From: Venturia oleaginea
Lineage: Eukaryota; Ascomycota; Dothideomycetes; Venturiales; Venturiaceae
Assembly: GCA_013176395.1 (NCBI GenBank)
Contig: JABMLP010000019.1
Span: 186,001-250,000 of the forward strand
Reading direction: 5' to 3'
DNA length: 64,000 nt
Under the pieces are notes generated by a model. That model had not been told where the DNA came from. It saw only the letters and a program-made list of their open reading frames with translations, and made no database searches. The first letter of the stretch is position 1; every line of letters starts with the position of its first letter. Below, piece after piece: positions 1-10,834 of the stretch. A program made the translations under genes and the position numbers.

Positions 1-766
1 CTACTTTCAATTTTCCTTCTACCGTCACTGCCCTCAGTGCATCTTCTTGCTTCTCACGCACACTTTCCTCCTTTTGGCGAGTGATCCTGTGCAGCACAGA
101 ACTAGCGGAATCGGCATTGATATCATCCGCGTCTACTTCGCAGAAGCTGCGCGAAACATGGGAAGACCAATTCGCCACGAATAATTCAACGAGGAAGTCG
201 CGCATCTCAGAGTTTCCTCGATTGTCAACAGCGCTGCAGGCTATATACACGGTATCCCAGCTTGGAAGTTTCTGGGCGACCTTTAGTGAAATAGCGAAGG
301 ATTCGAGGATATCTTGTTTGAGCATAGTGATGTCCCATTCGTGGGCGAATTCGTAGAGATCCACTAGTCTCGCCATACGCACTTGGGGAATTTCCTCGTT
401 TTCTTCAGGGAGGTAAATGACACCGTTGTATATCCAGTTGGTGAATAATTGCAGAATGTCACCGTTTGCATGGACAATCACTTCCCCACGGAAAGTATCG
501 TCTTCCCAGTTCGCGATGTATACAGAGCTGGTGCTCGCTTTCCGAGAAAATGTGCATGGATGTGGCACTGATCTCCGTTGGCATTGTCACTGCTAATGGT
601 AACCATCTCTGAGACATGATGGTAGGCTCTAATTGGGGATTAGCATGCCAATTGTACTGTTTACGCGTTGTTGATCGTGTAGAGAAAGTGAGTACACTTA
701 CGAAAATACTACAGGCCCTTTTCGTGTTTCAAAATCAAAACCAAGTTCCGGGACCACGAACTCCAT
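1..766 (-). pseudogene. BTB/POZ-like gene copy 1, frameshifted and cut by the window edge
   Basis: Read on the minus strand, a first exon starts at ATG 766 and ends at 702 with a GTAAGT donor. A 73-bp intron (629-701) ends in TTAG, and exon 2 begins MVTISSDN... after a few codons. The BTB-like pattern 'CHIHAHFLGKRAPAL' is in this frame, but the continuation 'YIANWEDDTFRGEV' and 'LQLFTNWIYNG' is in another frame. One base change in length near 515-535 is needed to join them. Downstream the frame stays open to the window edge through 'MARLVDLYEFAHEWD' and 'LKQDILESFAI'. BTB proteins of this kind are common in filamentous fungi and of mostly unknown function. The frameshift could be decay or a sequence error; the decayed neighbour favours decay. 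Confidence 0.6.
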
Positions 767-1120
767 GTCGAAGCTGGAATCTGAGACAAGAATGTTTTGT
801 TTGGGTGCACGCTTTGGTAATGTCGATGGAGACAGGAAGACGCGTGGATGAAGCTGAGGGAGAAATCAATTAAGTCATGTCGCGCTAAACGCGGGTCCCC
901 GAATGGGTAAGGTTGGGAGCTAAGACCTCACCCCTATTGCTGGCGCCGATCACGGCTCTCAGGCCGGGAGATTTGGTGGACGTGATCAGAAGGCGTCGAT
1001 ATTGACAGGTGGGCGAGTTAATCATGTTTATCGCTGGATACACTGTAAAATCATCGGTTTCTTCCCAAGCAATACCCAAATAACGTACTCGTACAAAACA
1101 AAAAGAATCATCCAATCCAG

Positions 1121-2202
1121 TCAAGAGGGATGAACATTCGAAGAAGCTCCGCTCGTCCTTGGGCGGAGCGATCGCCGGGGTTTCTTCAAGATTTGTCTGA
1201 ACACCTCTGAAGCATCAAGTTGTTCGTCATATCCTATGGCATGTCCTTCAGGGACCACTTCATCCTCCGCCTCCCTTGTCCGCTTCTGGGTTTGGTTAAG
1301 ACTGCTCTCCTTCTCGGTCTCTGCAATCTTGGCTTGAGCATCAGCAAGTGCCTTTCTAGCCTTTGCGACTTGACTCTGGGCTTGTTTGTCCTGTTGTGTT
1401 GGTTTTTGTCTTGCGATTTGTGCATTCGCAGCTGCCAATGCTTCGAGTTTGCGCACAAGAATATCCACGACTTCGGAATGCAGATTCTCATTTTTTACCG
1501 CTTTGAACGTAGCAGCAATGAGGGTGACCAGTTGATGGCGTAGAGGTTTTTGAGGTAAATGGCCAGCTGGATCGTGGACTTTTCGGAAAATGCTTTATTG
1601 AAAATCTGGTAGCTCGGCAGTTCTTCTCCAACTCGCACGATGATGGCAAAAGCTTGCAAAATATCCTGCTTAAGGTTCACCATGCTGTGTTTTCGTGCAA
1701 AATGGTAAAGATCAACAAGCCAATCCATATGACATTGAGCTGTTCCCTGGCGGCTCGCTCGACAATTCGAATTTGCCCGTGTATATTCAATTGGTAAAGG
1801 TAAGAGTTCTTGAAGTAGCTTCAACGGAGATGACTTTCCGGACACCTCCACCTCCCCGTGCAAGAAGCCTTCCACCGCGTTCGTGGAGCAGATTTTGATG
1901 AATCTGCGATTGTGAATCGGTCTGTCGTTTCGATATGATAATTCTTGATAAAGCATCAGAAGTCCTGAGATCAACTATTAGCCACCGATTGAGTCAATCG
2001 AAATTCGACGCATACGCGTGTTTGGCGGCTCGTAAGTGAAAGTATTGCTCCATTTTGGTGCATGATCCGCACTGAGTTGGGGAAGGGTGATTTTCAGTGC
2101 AGATACGTGATAATTGGTGAATTTGGTGAGGAGATAAACCGTCGGAGTGGACAGGAACAGGACTGAATGAATGCGAGGTTCACACGCTAGGCGTCGCGTC
2201 AT
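1121..2202 (-). pseudogene. BTB/POZ-like gene copy 2, multiply disrupted
   Basis: This is a paralogue of copy 1 on the same strand. Matching blocks are 'MRRISIDSIGG' near 1981-2010 (compare MVTISSDNANG), 'GEVEVSG' near 1840, 'MDWLVDLYHFARKH' near 1680-1725 and 'LKQDILQAFAI' near 1650. The reading frame is broken several times. TAA and TAG stop the N-terminal part at about 1975-1980. The conserved TNWIYTG block reads TN-stop-IYTG because TGG has become TGA, and at least two frame changes follow. A third change separates the BTB part from a C-terminal Ala/Gln/Lys-rich coiled-coil-like tail that ends at 1121. No single spliced protein can be drawn through these lesions, so I call it a pseudogene. 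Confidence 0.65.
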
Positions 2203-2680
2203 CTTGATTAGGAAAAGCGTGTAGTATATGCAAAACTTCTCCTAGCATTCTTGATCGCCGCTTACACAGTAACTTCATCGCCTCTTCACAATCGAACTCC
2301 CACCCCTTTTATAGTCCCTTGTGCGCATCACACCCGTTCTTACTATGGTCTGGAGGGTATTACATGTCAGGCGCGGATCACTTGCTAGGTACTTAAAACA
2401 TACCAAAAACAACAGAATCTACGAGAAATGGAAGTCCCGACTCCCTTATAGACGATTCGCGCCCAACAGGTAATACCCTCCAGGCCATACATAGTAGATA
2501 TAATATAGATGCCTAGCAGAGCGCAAGATTACATACGAAGCTGCTGTTGTCTGACTGAAGAAGATGGTTAGACTCGGGGAGTGCTTAGAAGACCACCATT
2601 CTGACGGAAGATGAACCATACCCCAAGAGAATGAAACAATTTGACTAAAGTTCACTCAAAACCCTCGAGCAGGATTTCTT
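2203..2680. other. intergenic, no gene seen
   Basis: Between the BTB pseudogene and the 3' end of the amidase gene. Apart from the palindromic element at 2344-2489 I see no gene here. Confidence 0.6.
2344..2489. repeat. palindromic (inverted-repeat) element, about 146 bp
   Basis: The left arm at 2344-2363 (TATGGTCTGGAGGGTATTAC) is repeated in inverted orientation at 2470-2489 with 19 of 20 bases matching. The similarity continues inward with more mismatches to about 2383 and 2450, leaving a loop of about 66 bp. Most differences between the arms are C/T or G/A transitions. It could be a small MITE-like element or a transposon footprint. I see no clear target-site duplication and no coding capacity. 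Confidence 0.5.
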
Positions 2681-4632
2681 CTACGAGCTTGATTTGTACC
2701 CAGATCCCAATGCTTCGCTCACCAACTCAGTCGCTTTCATCACCCGCTCGCATTCCCACTTCCTCCCCACGATTTGCAAACATATTGGCGCACCTTCAAA
2801 AGCAAGAGGATCGTAATTTGACCAGTTGTACGCATCAAATTCGTTGTCTCTTGGCTTGTACGATGCATCGACCGGATGCTGATCAGGAGAGCAAGCCACG
2901 CCAGTTGGAAATGTACAAGCTGGAAAATCAAGAAGGTTGAAAATTGCTGTGTATCCCCAATATCGAGCAGTGTCATGAAGCGGAGCGGCTGATGGTCCCA
3001 CTGGACAAATGATGAAGTCTGGGGCATTAGGTAATGAAAGCCAGTGTTTGGTAAATGCGTCTACGAAGAGTTAGTACAACTGGTTAATGATGGCAACAGA
3101 GAGCGGCTACTTACTTCGGAAGGTATCGCGCTTGTCATTCAAGACCCAAGCCTCGGCAATGGTGAGCTTTCTGGTATGACTCTCTTTCATGACCCAATCG
3201 GACAACGGAAGGGGAGGCTCGCCAGTCTCGGCCATGATGCTGTAATTTTCAGCACCACCATCTTGAAAATAGAGCCGCCGAACAATATCATAGCCCTCGT
3301 CGTGTCTCCAAGGAGTCCAGTCCGCAACCTCGAAGTCGGGATGAGCTGCAAGCACCTTCTTCGTCGCGTCAACGGCAGCAAGTACTGGAGGATGTGGGTG
3401 AACAACACCGTCATCGGCCATAATCCCAATCTTGATCTTTCTATCAAAAGAAACTGGTCGCCATGGTAGGGGAACAAGATCTTGCTCCGTACGGCTTGGA
3501 TCGGCGCCAATTATCGTGTTTAGGAAGTACTCATTGTCCCTGGCACTACGGCAAATCGTACCAACGACCACTGGAAATGAAGTGCAGCCCGTCATTGACA
3601 GAGTACAACCTCTCAGCGGTACGCGCCCACTGGTTTGTTTCATACCAAATAATCCATTATTAGCTGCTGGACAACGAATGCTGCCACCGCCGTCGGCTCC
3701 AAGTCCTATTGGCGACCCACGAAAGCCAACGAGTGCCCCCTCACCACCGGAAGATCCACCAGGTGTGAGTCTTCGGTTAAATGGATTCAAGGTCCGTCCA
3801 TGCACTATCGCTGTGTTAGTAAAGAATTTAAGAGGCTTGTGGGGTCGATATACCATTTGAATTCGTTTCAAGGTGCATGAGAGTCTGGGGGTTATTGGTC
3901 TTGCAAAAGAAGACGGCTCCAGCATCTCCCAGGATTTTGATTACAGGCGCATCCTCCTCTGCTATACTGTCGACCCAGGCGAGATATCCAGCTGAAGACG
4001 GTTTTCCTTTTATGTTGAATTGGTCTTTAATGGAGAATGGAAGGCCATGATAAGGCCCGACTGGTTTCCCGGTCTCTTGAAAGATACTGTCGAGCTCTTT
4101 GGCACGCTCGAGCGCCTCGTCGAAGAATGCTTGGGTGAGGCAGTTGACCTACGATCAGGTGAGTTCGCGTCTTGGTATTACAAGTGTATTCATCTTCCTT
4201 ATCTTCCTGTTCTAGAACTAAGTGGCAAAGTATTCCTCGCAATTTCAATCAAAAGATTGCCAGAAAACAATCGACCACTGTTCGTAATCAAAGGTTTTGG
4301 AACAGGGACAGGCTTACCAATTGTTGAGCAATAGCCGCTCTCTTGCAAAAAGCCAACGTCAAGTCATAGCTCTTTATTTCGCCCCTCGCCATCATCGCTA
4401 GAAGATCTGTGGCATCCTTCTCTGTAAGCGCCAATTCCTTCTCCGTCATGAGACCGCACGTGTACGGCACATTCATGACGTTTACCACTGACTCATCTGG
4501 CAGAGATTTGAGAATCCATTCTTTCGGAATCTGAGAGTCTCTAAGTTTCTGTTGCTCTAACGCTATCTCTTGCCATGGTCTTCTGACGGGATATTCCTTG
4601 AAAGCTGAGGGGGCGCTATCGAGATTCGCCAT
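2681..4632 (-). CDS. amidase-signature hydrolase (acetamidase AmdS type)
   Basis: Four exons: 4632-4318, 4148-3854, 3810-3115 and 3060-2681, giving 561 residues, close to the roughly 550 of fungal acetamidases. The start MANLDSAPSAF lacks a signal peptide, so the enzyme is probably cytosolic. The catalytic triad of the amidase-signature family is visible: Lys about residue 146 in PFSIKDQF, the cis-Ser in PGGSSGGEG (about 223-224), and the nucleophile Ser about 247 in ADGGGSIRCPA. Such enzymes hydrolyse short amides to acid and ammonia; the substrate here is an inference. The gene is divergent from the MFS transporter at 5587. The upstream region has several HGATAR motifs, the binding site type of AreA-class nitrogen regulators. 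One intron (3811-3853) is only 43 bp. Confidence 0.93.
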
Positions 4633-5586
4633 TCTTCTCTGATGCAGTAGGGACGACGTTCGACGATGGATGACTTTCAACTCAATATTGGCTTGCTGCT
4701 AGAAAATGATGATGGTGTAGGATTCTCTGCGATCTGGAGGCTGCGGCTACTGAATCCTGTCTTCATATTGTTTTTACGGAGTCAGGATATCAAAACGGCC
4801 CTTCTGTTGAAACACTGTTCGATTTGCACCGCGGATTTAAGACGTGAATTCGAAGATGGAAGTGGCTAAACTTGCATAGTTCATTGTCTAACAAAGCATT
4901 CCTCCGTACGAAGATATCGGGCCGGATATATGCTCCGTCAATGATAATCGAAGTTTTCTCCAATTCGTCAGCCAAATGCAGCATACTGTCACCTCGCAAC
5001 AACATGAGATTAATTGATGGATGCCTGGGAGCGTCTTGTTGGTCAAATGCCATCATGATAAGGGCTAGGAGGATAAACAAGGTGGAGGTGGATATTGTTG
5101 AGCACCCTTGATGGTGTATAAGTGGGACTGGCGATCTTTCTCCTCGCGATAAGGAATCCAGGAGACCTCTTCACCACCAAAAGTCCGTCGATTTCGTCGT
5201 TCCGGGCTTGCTCTCGTAAGCGAACAGCTACGGAACCCTTGAATCCGAGTTCACACTCATCCGAAGACTAATATAGATGCGGACCCCTATCCCTGCTTAC
5301 CACGCTACACGATCAACGCCATGAACCATCAGCCTCGATCTTCACAGGGCAGACGGAGAAGAGCGCCTTCTATCTTATCAGCAATGTGAAGTGCCGTAGA
5401 TACACCATGAACTTGCCATGTGAGAACCGTTATTTCGGTTCCACCTCTTGCCATTGTTCAACTCTTTCTCCTCTTTCCAAGACGGTGTCAACCCAGACTT
5501 GAAAGATTTCTTTCCGAAGGAAGAGATTCTAAAGCCTCGGCATACACCCTCAATCCGCTCCACTACAGCGACAGGAATCTTCCAAA
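4633..5586. promoter_or_regulatory. shared divergent promoter region of amidase and MFS genes
   Basis: This 954-bp spacer separates the two start codons. HGATAR (GATA-factor) matches occur at 5056-5061, 5147-5152, 5370-5375 and 5375-5380. This is only slightly more than chance (about 3 expected on both strands), so nitrogen control is inferred mainly from the amidase family. An open frame on the minus strand at 4790-5080 has no convincing protein character. Confidence 0.4.
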
Positions 5587-7334
5587 ATGGTGGACTTCTC
5601 TGCTGCTCCAGGCACAATTCACTTAGTCGAGGATCATGAGAGCGAAGGAGCTGATATTGTCCTTCATCCGAGTCCGACACGCGACCCCCAAGATCCCTTG
5701 AATTGGCCGAAATGGAGGAAATACGCAGCAATCAGCGCTGTGTACGCCTACGTCGTGGGCATCGGCATTGCGGCAACAGTCCAATACTCCATCTTGACAG
5801 AAATCGCGGCAAGCACTACCATTACCGTTGCGGAGCTCAACACTGGAACGGGGTTAATGTTTCTCTTTCTCGGATTGGGATGTCTCATTTGGCAACCAAT
5901 TGCGTTGACCTATGGACGGCGGGGGGTCTATATCGTCTCTGCTCTTTTATCGATTGGGCCCATGATCTGGACGATATACTCTTCCTCGTCTGGTGAATGG
6001 TATGCGCATCGCATTATTTTTGGGATTTTGGCTTCCCCGGTGGAATCGCTGCCCGAAGTATCAGTGCCTGATTTGTTCTTCGCTCATGAACGTGGAACAT
6101 ACATGGCCATTTACACATTCATCCTGTTTGGCTCCAACTTTCTCGCACCATTCATGGCTGGGTTCATTTACGACTCCATGGGATGGCATGCTGTGATGTG
6201 GTTTGGCACGATCGCGCTCGCTTGCACGACTGTTTTGATTTTCTTCACCATGGAAGAGACGATGTACTTCAGGAGCACAGTGGAGGGTGTGGAGGACAGT
6301 GCCATCGAAGGCGTTTCTGTGAGACACCAAACCAGTAACGAAATGTCTGAGAAGGTCAAAGAAGGTGCCGATCCATCCAGCGAAATTGCCATCACGAACG
6401 CATCAAGCCGCAGCCAGTCTCCGATTCGAGAAAACTTCATGCCTGAACGCACCTATCTCCAGAAACTCAACCTTTTCGTCGCTTGGCCAAATCGACCAAC
6501 GCCCAAGGAGCTTCTTACCATGATGTGGCGTCCCCTGGTCATTTTCTTTAAATTTCCCAGTGTCACATGGGCGGGGTTTCTCTATGGTACCAATCTTTCA
6601 TGGTACAACGTCCTCAATGCAACGATGTCAATGATACTGACAGCGAAGCCCTACGAATTCAAGGCCAGTATGGTTGGAACAGCATATCTTTCGCCGTTGA
6701 TCGGAGCTGCACTAGCTTGTGTTTTCGCTGGCTGGTTTGGAGATAAAGTAGCGCTGTATTTTGCGCGCCGCAATGGGGGTGTTCGAGAGCCGGAGCATCG
6801 CCTTTGGACTCTCACTTTCTCCGGTTTGATGGCTTCGGCTGGGTTGATACTGTGGGGTGTCGGAGCAGCGAAGGGTGTGCATTTTATGGGTATGTTGTGC
6901 AAATCGATTTTCCAGAACTTCATCGATATTGATCTTTGATTGATGGACTCTCATTCATTGCTTCAATCACCCTTTGCATTCAACTCTGACTAACAAGAAC
7001 AGGCTTGATGTTCGGCATCGGAATCATGGCATTCGGCCTTGTTTGCAACAGCTCGACCTCCTTGGCATATACTGTCGACTGCTTCAAGGACATTGCAGGC
7101 GAAACTATGATCATCGTCATTATCATCCGAAACACCCTTGGTTTTGGCTTCTCTTATGCTATCACGCCTTGGATCTCGGCGCAAGGTCTGGAGAAGACGT
7201 TTGTTGCAGTGGGTATGATCTCGCTCTTCTGTACAGGGACTTTTGTGGCAATGATCATCTGGGGGGAAAGGTTGAGACAGTTTTCTGCGAAGACTTACTA
7301 TGAATATGCTGCGACAACAATGGCTGGCCATTGA
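5587..7334 (+). CDS. MFS transporter, HOL1-like fungal family
   Basis: Two exons, 5587-6889 and 7003-7334, joined across a 113-bp intron (donor GTATGT, acceptor AACAG), giving 544 residues. The N-terminus has the fungal drug/polyamine-transporter hallmark DPQDPLNWPKWRK just before the first membrane segment. About twelve hydrophobic segments follow, with a hydrophilic central loop (about residues 235-300) rich in Ser and Glu. The motif FFAHERGTYMAIYTF in the first half matches the HOL1-like branch of the DHA1 family. It should lie in the plasma membrane and exchange a small organic solute for protons; the substrate cannot be read from sequence. Its divergent partner is an amidase, which may point to uptake of an amide or related compound. 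Confidence 0.92.
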
Positions 7335-8612
7335 GTGCTTTGTGTTCGAGAAGATTGTATGCAAGCTAGCTATTCCGAGGTCGTTCATGGCCTAAATTCT
7401 CGATTCATTGTCATAGCTCTCTTCTTTTGCTCGCACTGTAAGCTCCGTCAATGAATCAGAATAATCAGTGAGAATGACAACAAACTCATGTAGTTTTGAA
7501 AGAACAAGATGTCGTGGTTGTGGCAAAACAAGGAGAAGAAAGAAGGGAAGAGGGGCGATCTAATCTAATCTAATCGCAGCGCGTCTTACGAATTTCGACT
7601 AATAGGACTCCTATCTGTAAACAGACATCATCATTGTGACATTGTCTGTCTGACACAGCCTAGACCATCTTCCTGGTCTTATCTCAGCAATAAACCACAT
7701 AATGGGCCATCTGAAGAAGATTGCCGTGTCCACCATGCACTATCCTCAATGGCCAGCAACAGTAACAGAACTATAACGCAAGTGAAGAGAAGAGCAAAAT
7801 TGTAAGGAAGATGATAAGAAAGTGAAAGCCTACTCCTGAGACCGCCCCTATACCCTTAGATCCAAAAGCGCTCGAAAGCAACTGGCTGGAGTTTCAGAGT
7901 CCTGAGCAAGTAAAGGCTTGGGAGAAGAGAAGGCAGGGGCAGAACAGAGGGCAGCAAGTAGACCGTTGATTGAGAAGGAGCAACGGCAACAGGAAGAGTT
8001 CTCTATCAAGACACAAGACCAATTTCGCTTAAGAAGTCAGAGAATTCAGACGAAGAATTCTAGAAGAGGCTAAAGAGCGTGGCCGTACATTGTCTTCACA
8101 TGATGAGTTCGTCTGAATAACAAAGCTGCAGAGGGAAGCGTACAAAAGGGGGATATACTATTTATCCCTTCCGAATCGAATCGAAACCTCGAACTACGGG
8201 CCGGTGATATGGGAAGGGAAAATGCCGACTCGGAAGTTTGGGGCAGAGCAGCGATTTCGCACGCCACGAAGAGCCTCATACTCGACACTCAGCCCGAACC
8301 TAGGCATAGAATCTTGCTTTAAGATAAAGTAAGAAATCAACAGTATCGCGAATGACTTCCTTGTTGTTTGATTAGGTGTATACTGTGTGTGGCTTATTAG
8401 GTTACATGCCTTCATAGGGCTTTTGCATAGCCGAAGATATCTAGAAATGACCTCCCAATCCCATCTCATCCCAAAATGTAAAACGCTGTGTGGTATCATT
8501 GCCCATGCCATGCAGTCGTAACGACGTGAAGAACGCTCCGAACATTCCCAAAAACTATACAAAAAAAATTAAGTTAGACTCACTTCTCCAAACGCCAACC
8601 CATGACAAGCAC
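7335..8612. other. intergenic, with a possible coding relic at 7826-7969
   Basis: No intact gene was seen. On the plus strand 7826-7969 is open for 47 codons and reads like protein (TPETAPIPLDPKALES, then WLEFQSPEQVKAWEKRR). It has no ATG, and stops lie on both sides. It may be a remnant of a transposon or gene. Confidence 0.4.
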
Positions 8613-10178
8613 TCACTCCCTCTTGGGCTCCTCAGCCGCCCTCTGCGTCTCCACATCCCTCGAAACGTTCGAAACCTTGGGAACCTCTTCCAAAGAATCA
8701 AAGAAATAGAAGAGCACCAGAACCGCAAGGGCACAAGGCAGCATCTGTCCAAAAGTCCACTTCCTCTCATTCCCTTGGATCAAGTGGATGTTGTCAACCT
8801 TGATGGCAATAACCCACCACGTATTCGCTGCCGCAAAAACAGTATAAACGCCCAATTCCACCGCATGAGATCCAGTGCCCGAGGACCAGATGGATAGGAA
8901 CTGGATAAGACACCACCACGTTGTAAATGCGACGGTGTAGGAAACGAGTTTGACAGTGAGGATGGCAGTTGTGAACTGACGCTTGAAGAACCCATCTCTT
9001 GAACCTCTAGTCTCCGTGACTTGCAGGCTTTCGTTGTACTTCGTGAGCTCACGACGCGCTGCCCTTGTCCACGTCCACATTGCATTGAGTGACGGTTCGA
9101 TTCGACCCACAATCTGAATGGCGTACCAATCTCGAGTTGGTTTCGTGAGGCTGAGGAGGAGAACGATTCCATATATGCAAGTTCCAATGAACCAGAACAG
9201 ATTCTGACCGATGTTGCTTCCCAGTGCGTCGCGGACGTAGCACCGTCCTGCTCTGAGCGGGTACCAGTGATTGTGCTCGCGGAGGGCGATGATGATTTGG
9301 AAGACTGCTGCTATTATTACTGAGCAAGTGATGGTGATGCGGCGAACTTGCATCCGCCACGTTGACATGTGTGGCGAGTTGTCGTTGTAGTCGATGCGCG
9401 AAACCCATAACGAGTTGAGAGTGAGCCACCAGAGATTGGAGGCGAATTGTTCGTGGTAGTAAGATATGGAGGGGTAGCGAGCCATTCCGGTGAGAATGAT
9501 TGAGAGACCTGTAATGGCTTGTATATCTGTCAACGAGGCAAGGAGTTTCTTCGCGATGGTGAGAGGCGGCGGCTCCATGGTTGGTGCGGCAGACGGGTAT
9601 CTTGGATCAGTGGCTTCAAATGACTTTTGCTTCATTTCAGAATCCGCTCCACCCTCTCCGTCCGAACTGAAGACTGACGCACGCCCGTCATGTTCTGGGG
9701 ATGCTATGATGGACTCAGCACTCCATCTTGAGCATCGAACGACATGAATCCTTGGCAATCACCATTGCGACTTTGGCAGATTCTTCACGCAGGAGTATGT
9801 TGAAATAAACATACCTGGGTCTTTTGTTGCAACATTATCTGGTGAAACCCTTTTCGCCTTATCATGAACCTGCACCTCCAACACCTCGGCCAAAAACATC
9901 CATATCCTCCTCTTCTTCCTCTTCGCATTTTCCCTCCAAGACTGCCTTATCGCATAAAAAGCCGGCACCGTCGCAACAGCAATGGTCAACCACGCAAAGA
10001 AAATGAAAGATGCTAAAATGCCAGGTCCCGCGAAATCCGGGTCGGCTACAATGGGTGCAACACAACTGCAATCTTCTGGTATCGAATGGTTGGAGTAGAC
10101 GGTGGTTCCATTTTGAATCGTACACGAATTGGCATGGTTTTTGAAGAAATTTGGATCGAGGGAAAAGAAAACGGGCAT
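8613..10178 (-). CDS. multipass membrane protein of unknown function
   Basis: Two exons, 10178-9815 and 9703-8613, with a 111-bp intron (GTATGT..ATAG, branch GCTGAG), giving 484 residues. I chose the TAG acceptor at 9704 because it is the only one that keeps the frame and skips a TGA at about 9770. The N-terminus has a Cys-containing extracellular-type segment (about residues 1-45, with N-glycosylation-type NGT and NHS). A first membrane helix follows, then a basic cytoplasmic stretch KRKKRR. At least five more hydrophobic segments lie in exon 2, including the stretches around ITGLSIILTG and GTCIYGIVLLLSL. I do not recognise a named family, though many filamentous fungi have proteins of this plan. 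No catalytic motif is visible. Confidence 0.8.
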
Positions 10179-10834
10179 GATGCGGTGCGACGCTCCAGTA
10201 AGGCTGCGCGAGGGAACACGTTTTGTACCTCGACCGAATTGCTGGATTTTTGGCCGAGATAACGACGACGCACGACAGCGACGGAGACGTCGGTTCTTGT
10301 TTTAGAGGGTCACGGGCTTCCCCCTGCGCCCGATCTCGATAGATGGATCAAACAGTGATTGCTGGTGGTACAAATGGTCGGCAGTTCGGGCAGATTCCAA
10401 TTCGGTCAGACGCTTGGCATGGCTAGTTGTTACACGTTGTGTTGGCCCAGTTGGGCGTGGAAGATGAGATTGTGAGGGCGTGGAGTGTCAAGCAGACGAG
10501 GTCGGAGGGGGCATGCTGAAGATATTGAGATTGAGACCAAGACCAAGGCTAGGCAATTAGCAGCCGGCATGACGCGTGCACGAGGGCATACGAAAGACGC
10601 TCGCGATGCATATCTAGGATGCCCTGGATTGGGAATAAGCATCTTTAAAGCTTGTTTTGGCGTTGCTTAGGCGTGAGGGAAAAGGCTTGTTTCTTTGCTT
10701 CCGAGCCTTCCGTTTGGCGCTGGTGAGGAATAGGCATGACTAATCCATGTTTCACAGCAAAAACATCCTTACCAGAGATCAGCAGCTTGACGTTGAGTTC
10801 CCATCAGACCACACACAGTACTGCTATGTGATAT
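10179..10834. other. intergenic, no gene seen
   Basis: Spacer between the membrane-protein start (10178) and the 3' end of the GIY-YIG gene. I see no gene or notable structure. Confidence 0.6.

Noticed and set aside
4790..5080. 96-codon frame in the amidase-MFS spacer
   Set aside because: Starts with TTG, has no motif and lies in the promoter region.
9704..9814. Acceptor CCAAG at about 9742 for the membrane-protein intron
   Set aside because: It puts the second exon in a frame with an early stop; the ATAG acceptor at 9704 keeps the frame.
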